Shown in pieces: positions 43,480-54,936 of a stretch of DNA of 64,000 nucleotides. Position 1 is the first letter of the stretch; each line of letters begins with the position of its first letter. Both the position numbers and the translations under genes were made by a program. Origin of the DNA: Adiantum capillus-veneris (lineage: Eukaryota > Streptophyta > Polypodiopsida > Polypodiales > Pteridaceae); contig CM043960.1 of NCBI GenBank assembly GCA_014529385.2, positions 26,303,896 through 26,367,895 of the forward strand. The letters are read 5' to 3'. A model generated the notes under the pieces. The model was not told the origin of the DNA and made no database searches. It was given only the letters and a program-made list of their open reading frames with translations.

Positions 43480-45543
43480 TTGATTGTAGGATGGCTGTAT
43501 CATCTAGGATCGGACCAAATTCTACGATTATGTATAAATCCGAAAGAGTTCGAGTGTTATCTTGAAGAAGCACATGTCCAGGATTTTGCATTTCATTGTT
43601 CAACAATGAAAACACACCAGAGACTGAAACAGTTAGGGGTTTATTGGCCAACTACGTATGCTAACACACATGCTTATGTTAACAATTGTACTATATGTAA
43701 TGCCAACCGACCAGTGGATCACGCGACATTATTTCAGGTAAATATTGCATCTACATGGAGTCAATATATCATTGATTTCTTAACCACAAGGACATTTCCT
43801 GAAAACATAACAAAAGCACGAAAAAGGGCTATAGATCTGGAGGCTCGTGAATTTCAGTTAATTGGGAACCAACTCTATAAGCGAGGAAAGGACAATCAAC
43901 TTAGAATCTGTGCAAGCGAAAGTGAATACCTGCTAATTCTAGAACACGCACATGGAGGAATAAGTGGGGGCCATTTTTCAGGCCATAAGACAGCAAAAAT
44001 TGTCTTAACCGCAGGAATATGGTGGCCTACATTGCATATGGATGCTGAATATTTTGTAAAGCGTTGTGACGCATGTCAGCGCACCAAGGTGCCGATAAAG
44101 AGAGATGAGATGCCACTATGGCCAATGATGGGAGCAAGGGCATTTTCAAAATGGGGTATTGATTTTGTGGGGCCTATTTCACCCCCTACATATCGCACCC
44201 ATACCCAATATATCATTGTGGCTACGCACTATCTCACAAAATGGGCGGAAGCAAAGGCAACACAAAAAGCAGATGCAGGAACCATTGCACAATTTCTATA
44301 TGAGAATGTCTTTGTACGATACAGTTTACCAATAGAAATTGTCAGTGATCGAGGAACACATTTTCTTAATAAAGTCATTGAATATCTGCTAGAGGAATTC
44401 ATGGTCATACATAGAAAATCTGCTCCATATCATCCACAGGCAAATGGGCAAGCTGAGGCCACAAATAAAACACTATGCACGGTTCTGACTAAAACCGTAT
44501 CAGAGTTAAGAACAGATTGGGATCAGCAGCTACACTCAACACTATGGGCATACAGGGTAGCTTACAAAACATTGATAGGAACGACACCGTACAACATGGT
44601 GTTTGGCCTAAATGCTATATTACCCATAGAGTTTTTAATTCCAACTCTACGAGTAGTGAAATGCTTAGAATGGACAATGAATGAGCTCTCTTCAAGAATA
44701 GACGATCTTGAAAAGCTAGATGAACTTTGCTTACGAGCTGTGGCTTCGATCTATGCTAAAAAGAGAAGACAAAAGGAGTTTTTTGACAAGCATGTGCGCA
44801 CGAAAGAGTTCAAAACAGGGGATTATGTACTTGTTTATACCTTGAAGCAACATGCCAAGAAACTTAAAAAGCGAGGGATGGGACCCTTTGTGATTAGTGA
44901 CCTATCACAAAGTGGATCTGTCAAGCTTGCTACATTAGCAGGTGAACAAATGCTAAATTGGATTAGTGGGTGTCGATTAAAGAAATATCATTTACCACTA
45001 ACACAGGATATGCTTCAACAAATCCATCAAGAAAAACAACGGATGAAGGAGAAACAAAGGGTACAAGAAGAAGCCCGAGCAGAAGCAAAAGAATGCATTG
45101 CAAAAAGACGGCTTCTACGACAACAACAACAGTGTGGATCACCATTGCGAATAAATGCTATTCGACTAACAAATTTTGATGAAGACACAGTAGAGCCCAT
45201 AATTGCAGTCAAAGTGGGTAGCAATCAAGTTGAATCGACGGCATTGCTTGATTCTGGAGCCCAAGAAAATTTAATCTCTTATAGATTATACAAACATCTC
45301 GAGCCCAAAGGTCAACTACATCCTACTCCACAAGTGCTGGAAACTAGTACATCACGTTCGCTGAAAACATCGGGATGGACTATATTGCATGTACAAATAC
45401 ATCAATATATTTACCCACACAAGTTTTATGTGATTGAGGATGAAAGCACACGACACCCCATGTTGTTGGGACAACCTTGGCAAAAAGAGTACAATGTGCA
45501 GATAGATTGGAATGCAGATACAGTCAAGATTCAGCATGCATAA
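43480..45543 (+). CDS. Element B integrase with doubled zinc-binding module and C-terminal retropepsin-like domain
   Basis: An uninterrupted 687-codon frame. Residues about 1-80 form an H2C2-type module (EEAHVQDFAFHCSTMKTHQ .. CTIC). A second, better one follows at about 145-205 (LEHAHGGISGGHFSGHKT .. CDAC). The catalytic core has WGIDFVGPIS, EIVSDRGTHF and HPQANGQAEATNKTL (D, D, E). A GPF-type motif (KKRGMGPFVISD) follows, with no chromodomain. The C-terminus (about 570-687) is a second aspartic-protease-like domain: VESTALLDSGAQENLIS and HPMLLGQPWQKEY. The first protease is in its usual place at 39287-40804. Two H2C2 modules and a second protease after the integrase are unusual. Confidence 0.88.
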   Translation: MIVGWLYHLGSDQILRLCINPKEFECYLEEAHVQDFAFHCSTMKTHQRLKQLGVYWPTTYANTHAYVNNCTICNANRPVDHATLFQVNIASTWSQYIIDFLTTRTFPENITKARKRAIDLEAREFQLIGNQLYKRGKDNQLRICASESEYLLILEHAHGGISGGHFSGHKTAKIVLTAGIWWPTLHMDAEYFVKRCDACQRTKVPIKRDEMPLWPMMGARAFSKWGIDFVGPISPPTYRTHTQYIIVATHYLTKWAEAKATQKADAGTIAQFLYENVFVRYSLPIEIVSDRGTHFLNKVIEYLLEEFMVIHRKSAPYHPQANGQAEATNKTLCTVLTKTVSELRTDWDQQLHSTLWAYRVAYKTLIGTTPYNMVFGLNAILPIEFLIPTLRVVKCLEWTMNELSSRIDDLEKLDELCLRAVASIYAKKRRQKEFFDKHVRTKEFKTGDYVLVYTLKQHAKKLKKRGMGPFVISDLSQSGSVKLATLAGEQMLNWISGCRLKKYHLPLTQDMLQQIHQEKQRMKEKQRVQEEARAEAKECIAKRRLLRQQQQCGSPLRINAIRLTNFDEDTVEPIIAVKVGSNQVESTALLDSGAQENLISYRLYKHLEPKGQLHPTPQVLETSTSRSLKTSGWTILHVQIHQYIYPHKFYVIEDESTRHPMLLGQPWQKEYNVQIDWNADTVKIQHA

Positions 45544-45552
45544 GAACAACAG

Positions 45553-46215
45553 GTGGTAGCCTTTGCTCAGCAACCCCGGAAGAACCAGATGGCAGCAACA
45601 CAATCATTGGAGGAAGAACCAAAAGGATCAGTGCCACTAAAGAACAACAGGGCAAATAAGCAGGGAACAACCAACCATGTTCACTACAAGTATAAAAAGT
45701 CACCAACTGCAGTGAAGAGATCAGAGTTAGCAACACAAGAAAAACAAGTATGGGTGCGGAAGGATAGAAGTGACATGGCAGACAAACCACAATACAACAG
45801 AAGAAGTCGACAGAAGCAGATAGTTCAACCAATAACCAAGGGAATAAGACAAATATGGATTCCAAAGAAAATGCTCAGCAACAACTTAAATACGACTCGC
45901 ATTTGGATCCCAAAACCAAAGCAATAGGAACTCCCTTCAGTACAAGCAACATCGAAAGGCAGACAACTGCATATGAAACCGGCAAAGCAAAGCTACAAAT
46001 GGAAAGCAAAAGAGACAAGGTCTACGGCCAATTCCGCCATGAAAATTCTCTCCAAGGAAACAACTATGGCAATACCGACAGTAGCGGCAACACAACCGAC
46101 TTTTGCAAGGAAGACAATCAAACAGCGAGCGGTTGAGTTACAGCTTTTACTTGCAAAGAAAATCTGCCGACCAAATCAACAACCAACAAGAAACCTCGAC
46201 GGCGAATGCCAATAA
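45553..46215 (+). pseudogene. Basic ORF after the integrase of element B
   Basis: Two overlapping frames (45553-45927 and 45973-46215) encode Lys/Arg/Gln-rich protein with a repeated RQIWIPKKM / RIWIPKPKQ motif. This may be a broken continuation of the integrase-protease ORF or a separate small basic protein. No family recognised. Confidence 0.4.
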
Positions 46216-49084
46216 GCATCTTGCTTATACCCTTCTCTTGCACAACATTAATTTTTCCATGCATTGACCGAGTATGCATAATATAGGGCCACATTACACG
46301 GCCAAGCATTAACACAATTTTTCAACCCATGCACGGCACATACTCCGAGGCGATACCTTGTCGTCAGGGAGGACTCCGGCTAGGAGGGGGGGAGGCATTC
46401 TCAATGCGGACCCAATGGCAGAAAGAGCAAAAAAGGGCATGATTTTTGACTATTTTAAGGGTTGTTGTTTGATTGCAAAAAAATTTGGACTAACCCAAGT
46501 ACATATGCCCTTATACAGCATGAATCTACAATTATATGGGGCCAAACGTCAAATCAAGCCCCTAGGTGTGTGTATATAAGTAAAAGTAGCCATTTTTCGG
46601 GCAAAATATTGGTAAAATGGAGAAATCCGGCCATAAAAATTGCATGTGAGTGTATATAGTGTTTTGTGGTGATTTTTTGATTTATTATGATTTTTGGGAA
46701 TTTTCTGGGTTTGATTTGGTATTTTCCTTTTAGTTTTACTAATTTTCGGCAAAAAAACTTCAAAAATACAAAAAGCAGGTGAAAAACGGTCGTAATGAAA
46801 AACAAAAAATATGGGGATGATTAGTGACTATAGGACAACCTATGGTATAGTGGGGGTGCAATTATGAGACTGGAGCGGTAAGCGTGTTTTGGCCAGATTT
46901 TGACCGAAATGTCAAATTTCTCGGAAACTGGGCAAATGGAGTCCAAATCAAGAAATTTTTGAGCCTAAACCGCATCTGGCAAGAAGTTGGGAGCACATGT
47001 CAAATTTCATGAAAAGTGGTTCACCATTATAAGAAATTTTCACTTCATTTTAAGCTCATTTCCACTATTGACTTTTGAGAGAGAGCTTCTGCCACCTAGA
47101 GCGAACGGACCTTCCAGCAGCTTCTACGATGCGCAGGACTACCCGACGGCTTCAAACATGAGAGGTAGGCTCACCACCTTGAGCTTCTCGCGCATGTTTG
47201 TCATTTTGTCGCGAAAACTAGCGTAGGGTTCACACAAAAAGCGGTAAGTAGAGACCTACAAGTAGAAGTGGCCACCTAACGGCTAGCTCAAAAGCAATGA
47301 GACTTCATCGGCAGCTTACCCTAGCATAGGAGACCAGTCTTGGATGCCCAAAGGCAGTAGAAAACCATCGGGAAAAACCCTAATTCCTAGAGCCCTGCAA
47401 GAGGCCACCAAATGGGAAATCGGCGGAGAGGCGCCCAAATGCTACCAAAATTCATGGGTAGGAGCACCTCGACATGCTCAACAAGTCTATGAAGCCCACA
47501 TGACCAAAAGGTGACCCGAAGCGGCACTAAACTTCAGAAATGGCATCAGACACACAAAGCGTCAAATAGCTCTCGAGGCCAAACCGCATGACCGTTTGCC
47601 ACCTAAGTTCACGAGCGGCTTTCTTAGACCATCAACAACCAAGTCCTATGGTGGTAGACCACCACAAGTCATCAAAGGCATGTAAACGCAACCACGGGTG
47701 CTTCTAGAGCGACAAATTGCTAAATGGAGCTTCGGTGAAGCCAAAGTCGACAAAAACCATACGGCAAGGATCCCCAAGGGATTGGGAAGCTATGGAGACC
47801 AACATCAAGAAATTTCATCGCCGAAAAGCACTCCAACAGTCAGGAAACGGCTCTGAAATCCACACAGGGAGTTACTTTCTATCTATTTGACTTTTTTGTT
47901 GAAATAGGGCTTAAAAGGGACTCAGGGAGACTAAGGGCAGGCACCAGTAGCAATCACCACAAAAATTTCATCAGGAGACATCCTACGCGTAGGATGTCTC
48001 AAGGCCAAATTTGAGCACCAAACCTAACGTCTCTCCTCACACAAAGTTTCTGAATAGCCTTTACATGCTAGCCACCAAGTTTCATCACATTTGGACAAAA
48101 ATTGACCTTATATGCATCAAAAAATGCAAAGTCAGGGCATAGAGGCAATAATGGACCATAGACCTACCAAAACTTGTCCAAATCACATGAAACTTGCACA
48201 ATACATTCAGGGGCACATTGCCAACCAATCTGTGTGGTCACATGCAAAAAATGATGAAATAGACATCTTACGCGTAGGATGTCTAAATGATATTTTTGGC
48301 CCACATATGATGTTTTTCAATTCCAGATCTCTTCATATCACCTTCAAGAGCTCATATATCAAGTTTCAAGCCACTCTCATCACTTTTGGTCCCCAACACC
48401 TCCAAGTAGTACACTTTTGAGCCCAAAAACCCTACACATGGTCTTACCAACACCAAATCTTGTCCAAATCAAAATCCAAGAGCAGGGCCATGTTCCACAT
48501 GCCAAGAGCTACCCACATAACAAATCTCAAGCTATTTTGATGAAAAAGACATCCTACACGTAGGATGTCTCCAGCTCAATTTTGACCTTCTATGCAAAAA
48601 CTGACCTTATGGGAGCCATTACCATGGTGCAAGAAGCTCATATATCAAATTTCAACCCATTTGAATATCATTTGCCACCTGATGTGGACATCCTACCAAT
48701 TTGTGAGCCTAAAGCCTGAATCTACCCAAAAATGCATTTTTTGATGCCCAAACCCAATTCCAATCACATAGCCATGTTGCACATGCCAAGGGCCACCAGC
48801 CTGCCAAGTTTCACCAAGAACTGATGAAAAAGACATCCTATGCGTAGGATGTCTAAATGATAATTTTTGGCCAGAATGACACTGTGAGCACATGCACAGT
48901 TTCTCAAGTTTCTTTTAAGTTTTATTTTCAATTTTCAAGTCATTTGGATAGTTAAAACTCAATTTCTCAGAAGCTGATATGGAAAAAACTCTAACTTCGG
49001 ACTACTAAGTGCAACAGGATCTATGGCAGCTGCAAAATCACCGGCCAAGAAGAAAAGGATGACAATAAAAGACTATTAGAAGAA
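46216..49084 (+). other. Non-coding spacer of element B with a 285 bp tandem array
   Basis: About 2.9 kb without convincing ORFs. In 47976-48854, four copies of the 24 bp palindrome (11-base arms AGACATCCTAC and complement) start at 47976, 48261, 48547 and 48831, so the spacing is 285, 286 and 284 bases. The intervals share text (caccaagtttca, cccaaatc, catgccaag, tttgagccc), which supports a tandem repeat of about 285 bp with one palindrome per unit. Confidence 0.85.
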
Positions 49085-50335
49085 GTGGAGCCGTTTGTCA
49101 TCCCAGAAGGAACTTTAAAGCCAACCAGCACCTGGATTCAAGAGGACTTGCTAGAGTCTAATGATCTGAAGATCTACCAAGGCGTGTTCAAAGATACGGA
49201 AGGAAATGTAATAGAGCTACCCATGCTACCGCGGGAGCTCAATGAGTTTGTGAGAAGCAAGATGGCAGAGTGCCTAGAGAAAATAGGTCTGCATAACTAT
49301 TTTGAAGCTGTGACGGCAAGAATTGACATAAAAAGAGTATGGGAGTTTGTGACCACTATCAAAGAAGATGGAGTGGCGAGAGTTACTTATCTGCAGGGCA
49401 AGCCAAACACGGTGATTGTAATCACAGAGAAAGTAGTGGCAGCCGCACTAGACCTCTCCAACAAAGGGGATAGTGTAACCAAAAGAAGAGATGAATTCAA
49501 GGTGTACTCTGAAAAGAAGAGCAACTACACCTTTGAAGACATTGCAAACCCTAAAGTGGCTATCATGAGCCAGATTTACAACCAGTATTTCCACATGTGT
49601 ACAAAGCGGCCACAAAAGTACAGAATGCCGCCTGGAGCAATTGCCACAACCTTCACCTGGGCAACGTAGAAGAGCAAGCCGAAGCTGATCAACTATGCTG
49701 CCTATATCCATGACAATCTGGTAAAGATGGGCAACAAGAACCCCACCTACATTGTGTCGGGTGAGCTGATCACGAAAGTGGTTTATGGGGTATTGCACGC
49801 CAAGGGAAGATGGCGTGACCCTCCATCACAGAATGGATGGCTAAGGCTCAAGGAAGATAAGGAGGATGAACAACCCAAAACACCCAGGGTAGCAACACGT
49901 TTGAAGTGCCGGTTAGAGACCGTGCAAGAGGAGAAGCAAGAGTTGAAGAAGGGAAAGAAGGAATTTGTACAAGTGCCGGTCAAAGATACAACATCACAGA
50001 AAGCGGCACGGCTAGAGCGGCTAATGGAAAGCTTCAAAGTCGAAAGAGCCCTCAAGGGAGATTTGAGCGAGCTATAGAAGCCGTCACTACAAGCAATGTC
50101 GGGATCATCCAAAAGAGTGCATAGAGATAGATTTGAAGATTACATTAAGAATTTTGAGATTTTGGATGCTACGGCAGAAAACATCCCTAACATCCCATTT
50201 ACAGAAGAAGAAGTGGATGAAGTACGACGGAAACTGCTAGAAGAGCAAGAAGGCCAGGAAAGAGAGAGAAATACCAAGGCGGACCGGGACTTCAAGAAGA
50301 AGCCACCAACTCCACTGTCAAGCCCCGGAATCTAG
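49085..50335 (+). pseudogene. Extra 3' ORF of element B, first part
   Basis: One frame from MEPFVIPEGTLKPTSTWIQ through AVTARIDIKRVWEFV, YTFEDIANPKVAIMSQIYNQ and PTYIVSGELITKVVYGVL to a charged coiled-coil part (RLKCRLETVQEEKQELK). It is broken by in-frame TAGs at 49667 and 50075. The composition is clearly protein-like. Large gypsy elements in several plants carry such sense ORFs between integrase and the 3' LTR, function unknown. I have no family name for it. Confidence 0.6.
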
Positions 50336-50445
50336 CCCACCGCCATCACCACCTCCTCATAGCCCTCCACAAACCCAACAAAAGGAGGAGGAACAAGAAG
50401 ATTCAAGACAACCTGACCCTACAACTTGCTAAATAATCCAAGGAA

Positions 50446-51894
50446 GTGGAAACACTGAGAAATGCCAAGGAAAAGGCAGAGCTAGAGAATGAAGCGAGCC
50501 AGGATGAGGTCATCGAGCTTAAAGACCAGAAAAAAGTCAAAGATCAAACCATCCAACGGCTATGGGCATCTCCTGCCAGAGTCAGAGCTGCTACCTTGAC
50601 TCACACCACTTCAGAGAGTCAGCTTTATGAAGAACAAATGAAAGAGCTCCAAAAGGAGTTGACATTAGAGAAAAGACAATGGCTGATGCTGACTGAGGGC
50701 TCTATAGTCATGCAAAACCGCATTTAAGAAGAGAACAAGGCCATGCAAGATGAGCTAGAAGCCATCAAGAGAAAGCTCGAAGAGGCGGAAAAGATAAATG
50801 CCGATCTAAACGACCTCCTTGTGAATATGGGAGAGCAAGCCGAAGCAGAAAAGAAGACGTTTCAGAAGTAAATAGAAGAGCCGAGAGGCCAGTAGCAAAC
50901 AGAAGAGCAATTTAGCACTGGGCCAGCAGCCATGGAAGGAATAGACTTAGAGAATGTGGCAGATCATGTGGACACCACCATGCAAGAGGAAATCCTTGTA
51001 GAACCCTCACAAGAGCCACAAGATCTGACACAAGAAGAAGAAGAGAAGCTGTGAAAGGCCATAGAAGTGGAAATCAGAGACATGGCCAAAGAAGCCTTGG
51101 AATGGGAGCAGAGGGTCTTTAAATCAATGACTATTCAGAAGATAGACGCCAGCAACCTTCGGCGTGAATGGCTACAGCCCTTTCTCCCATATCCTCTCCT
51201 AAAGTACGAAGCTGCCACAATCAACAAAAGAATCAGAGAGGAGCCAACAGTGCCACTATACAAAGCAGAAATCTCCAAGCCTGAAGGGGTAAAGTTGATA
51301 GTCGACTCTCAGCCCAGGTGGAGAAAGGCATGGCTTACAAAGTACCCGCATTACCTAATCCATTTGGTAGAGGCACCTAAAGTGATCAGAGATAACCTCA
51401 GTTTCTTCCCACTACCAAGGATGAGGACGTGGAAGGCCCATGAGCTATTTCAAAGAAGCCAACCTACTTGGCTAAATTACCCGAAGCTGCCAGGCTTGAA
51501 GGCAGGCGAGAGAATAAGTGGGCAATACATAGTGAAAACCCTAACGGGCGCCATCAAATTGTTCACTGACTCGCCTCACCTATCTTGCATCATGATGAGA
51601 AAGATTTGCAAAACACTTTTGGCAGTCTTCGAGACATTCAAACCAGGCCAGGCGATAGACATTATCTTCTTCTTTCAAGATACATACAGATGTGCATACG
51701 ATCTGTCTAGTCAGCCTTCCCACAAGGTGATACATGCATTGTATCAACGGATCATGTTTTTGCCATCCTATCACCTCCAGGCCTTTGAAGAAGCCTTCTA
51801 CATCGGCTTCTTCACAATCAGCATAGATATATTCGGCCCGACGCTACTAGCTCAACATGCAAGATACGAGTCGCTGCTCAAGATGAGAGCCTAA
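50446..51894 (+). pseudogene. Extra 3' ORF of element B, second part
   Basis: A different frame from the first part. The N-terminal coiled coil (AKEKAELENEASQDEVIEL.., EKINADLNDLLVNMGEQ) is broken by four stops (about 50725-51052). The intact 275-codon C-terminus (51067-51894) reads LRREWLQPFLPYPLLKY, FFPLPRMRTWKAHELFQ, TGAIKLFTDSPHLSC and HALYQRIMFLPSYHLQAF. It probably forms one protein of about 900 residues together with 49085-50335. The 3' end is 60 bp before the right LTR. Confidence 0.6.
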
Positions 51895-51937
51895 GATAAA
51901 GAAGCAGCTCAACAGCCATGTCGGGGATGACATGAAT

Positions 51938-51951
51938 AAGGAGGGGGGGAG
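51938..51951 (+). promoter_or_regulatory. Polypurine tract of element B
   Basis: aaggagggggggag directly before the right LTR TGTTAG; it would prime plus-strand DNA synthesis. Confidence 0.85.
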
Positions 51952-52880
51952 TGTTAGAAGGTGGACACACCCTATGGAAAACGACTGCTCAACGGATTAT
52001 TATTTGTTGTATTTGTTCATTTATTGAGAAAAACCGACATTTCACCTTTGTAAATATTGGGGCTTACAGAAGTTTCCAAATTGTATCCCAGTTTTGACAC
52101 TTAGATTAAGTAGATGGTTAAATTGGAACATTAGGGTTTGAGAATTGTAAGGTATTTATACCACTTTTTTACCTTAATGAAAAACCTTTTGTCATTTTAA
52201 AAAAGTTTGAAGTCTGTGAGTGAGCATACTGTGTACGAGAGAGAGTGAGAGCTTCATCCTGACGCTACGTGCGCACCAGTTGTCGGAATCGAATGTGGAG
52301 AAGTGCAGCGTGTTGCCCCCGACGAGAACTATGCGCCAATACCTACATTGTGCGCATACGGTCCGGTTTTGTGAGCTCCATCTACGAGCTTCGTCTGGTG
52401 ATTCGGTGAGCATACGTTGTTCGTTTTTGCATTGCAGCATATCCACGCGTTCGCAGTGTGTAGAGCTACACATTAGGCACTTTAGTTTTCGAAAACGACG
52501 ACCTGCAAATTTTGGCCAGACATCCTACGTGATTTTTTACCGGGTGTTTTGGTTTGGGATTTTGGTTCATAGACCTTAGGGAGAGCGACCTATTGGTATT
52601 AGTAGGATCTCCTTCAAGTTCCGTGGCATTTCGAGATCATTTGATGGGTATTCGGCTCTAGAAAGCGTTGTAGGAAATCTCCTCTTATGGACTCCTGAAG
52701 GCTATAGCTTAGACATTGGGTAGAGACCTTTGTAGGAATTAGTTAGGAGTCGGTCGAGTGTAGGTTGACACCCTCTGCTTGCTTCCACGCGCCTGCGGGT
52801 CGAGCTTCGTCCTTAGCTGACAAATCTTGTTAGGTGAGTTCTCGTTGTGCTGACGTCCATTGCGGCGTATCCGTCCAACA
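51952..52880 (+). repeat. Right LTR of element B (929 bp)
   Basis: TGTTAGAAG..CCAACA, followed by the TSD CAAGG (52881-52885). It matches the left LTR with scattered, mostly transition differences and small indels (for example about 10 extra bases near 52112). It lacks the 81 bp duplication of the left LTR. Confidence 0.93.
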
Positions 52881-52885
52881 CAAGG

Positions 52886-54936
52886 TTTGTTAAAAACTAC
52901 ACTATTATTGTTGTTCCCATGACGGACCAACTAAAAGGCAAAGGCAAAGCTTTTCAGTGGGGACCCGCTCAACAACATAGTTTTGATGCGCTCAAGTATG
53001 CATTAGCTACAGCTCCAATACTAGCTATTGTAGATCCTTTAAAACCATTTGTTTTGGAAACGGATGCCAGTGACCGTGTTGTTGGAGCAGTCCTTCTACA
53101 AGACGGGCGGCCAATTGCATTTGAAAGTAAGAAACTTGATGCAGCACAGCAGAACTACTCTGCTTATGAATGCGAACTCTATGCAATAGTGTCTGCCTTG
53201 GAAACATGGAGATTGTGTTTGACCATGAAAGCATTAAATGGTTCACACAACAAACCGATTTGAAGGTTCGGAAAGCCAGGTGGGCTGAGATTCTTCAGGA
53301 GTACGAGGCCAAGCTCTGGTATCATAAAGGACGATACAATGTGGTGGCTGACGCTCTTAGTTGTATGCCCGAGATCAATTCTCTATTGTTCACGAAACTT
53401 CGTAGTGAATTTTTGGATTCTCTAAAGGGAAAATATGAGCAGGATGACGCATACTCCAAAGTGTGGAGCCATGTACAAATGAGGGATCCTTCTCACTCCA
53501 ATGATGATAGTGTAGCATTAACCTCCACACACAGTCTCCTCTATCGAGTGATGAACTACAGCGATGGAAGAATTTTACCATCGACAATGGGTACCTACTT
53601 GACAAGGGGAGGGTTTGTGTACCAACGGACACAAACATTCGGCGCCAAATTCTTTATGAATGTCATGATAGTCCAAGTGCAGGGCACTTGGGTATTAGAA
53701 AGACTTATGCTCTCGTACGATAGTTTTGCTGGCCAGGTTTACATGGCTTTGTTCAAGATTATGTCTTGCATTGCCAAAAATGTCACGTTAACAAAGCAGA
53801 GTGCCTGAAAGCAGGAGGACTCTTACATCCTTTGGAGATTCCCAATGGTAAATGGGAAAGTATCTCTATGGATTTTATTGTGGGTTTACCAACCACTGTA
53901 CGAGGTCATGACTCAGTATGGGCGGTCGTAGGCCGATTGACTAAACTATGTAAGTTTATTCCAACCAAATCAACGATTAAGACTCCAGAATTAGCCAAGT
54001 TATTTGTGGACAACCTATACAAGTTGTATGGTTTGCCCAGTAACATTGTCAGTGATCGTGATCCCAAGTTTAACAGTCATTTTTGGAGGGTAATGTTTAA
54101 ACGATTGGGTACACAATTGAACCTCAGTACAGCCGATCATCCAGAAACGGATGGTCAAACTGAACGAGTAAACGAAGTGCTAGAGGATATGCTACGCGCA
54201 TATGTTAGCAAGAAACAGTCAGACTGGGAATAATATCTCCCTCTTCTTGAGTTTGCTTACAATAGTGCTAAGCATGTCACGACTGGATTTAGTCCTTTCA
54301 TGCTCATGTATGGTTTTCAACCTAGGTCACCTGTTATGGTGGGGTTAGCAACCGAAAAACTCCAACAGGTTAAGGATTTTCTCCAAGACCACATGGATAT
54401 GCTGAAACTCGCTCGCCAGAACGTCCGACAAGTGCAGGATCAGTATAAGAAGTATGCTGATGAGAAACGTCGGCAAGTTACCTTTGAGGAAGGGGAGGAA
54501 GTATTTTTATGTGTGCCAGAGCATTCAGAAAGTTTGAAAACTGGGCCATCACCTAAATTATCTCCATGATATTGTGGGCCTTTCAAAATACTCAAGCAAG
54601 TGGGTGATCGTGCCTACAAACTATCGCTACCTACACATTCTCGTATTGATCCGGTGTTTCATGTGCCGTTTACGTAAGCAATTACATGGGGATGACAATT
54701 TCATTGGCCAACAGATTCTGGTCGATTTTGTTGAACCTCCTACCTTACCGCGTGAACCTGAATGAATTTTCGACTATCATGATTTACGCACGCGTCATCA
54801 TGTACGTCAACAAGCTTTAATCAAGTGGAAAGATCGACCTGAGGAAGGTGCCACTTGGGAAAACATTAGTGGTCTTAAGAAGAAGTTTCCCACTTTTGTT
54901 TTTGAGGACGAAAACTCTTCATTAAGGGGGAGGTAA
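52886..54936 (+). pseudogene. Element A RNase H, integrase and chromodomain
   Basis: Resumes at RFVKNY and continues FVLETDASDRVVGAVLLQ and YSAYECELYAIV (RNase H), with a frame change near 53200 (MEIVFDHESIKWFTQQ). After another change near 53770 the integrase reads LHCQKCHVNK, ISMDFIVGLP (D), NIVSDRDPKFNSHFW (D) and DGQTERVNEVLEDML (E), with an in-frame TAA at about 54231. A further stop at about 54567 and a frame shift follow. The C-terminus is a chromodomain (RQQALIKWKDRPEEGATWE), which in chromoviruses directs integration to modified histones. The frame ends TAA at 54934-54936, immediately at the LTR. Confidence 0.88.

Larger units (their letters stand above)
33752..52880 (+). mobile_element. 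Element B: 19.1 kb Ty3/gypsy retrotransposon with extra ORFs
   Basis: LTRs 33752-34750 and 51952-52880; TSD CAAGG; PBS TGGCGCC at 34752; PPT at 51938-51951. Order: 2 kb leader with palindromes, extra ORF (36793), gag (37385-39289), protease (39287-40804), RT/RNase H (41644-43461), integrase with a second protease-like domain (43480-45543), basic ORF, 2.9 kb spacer with a palindrome array, and a large extra ORF (49085-51894). The integrase has a GPF motif and no chromodomain, so it is a non-chromovirus, probably on the Tat/Athila side. The size and extra ORFs recall giant Tat/Ogre-type elements, but no extra archaeal-type RNase H was seen. Several in-frame stops; inactive copy. Confidence 0.92.

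Noticed and set aside
33752-52880. Extra archaeal-type RNase H in element B, as in Ogre/Tat elements.
   Set aside because: Only one RNase H set of motifs was found; the segment between it and the integrase core is a second zinc-binding module instead.
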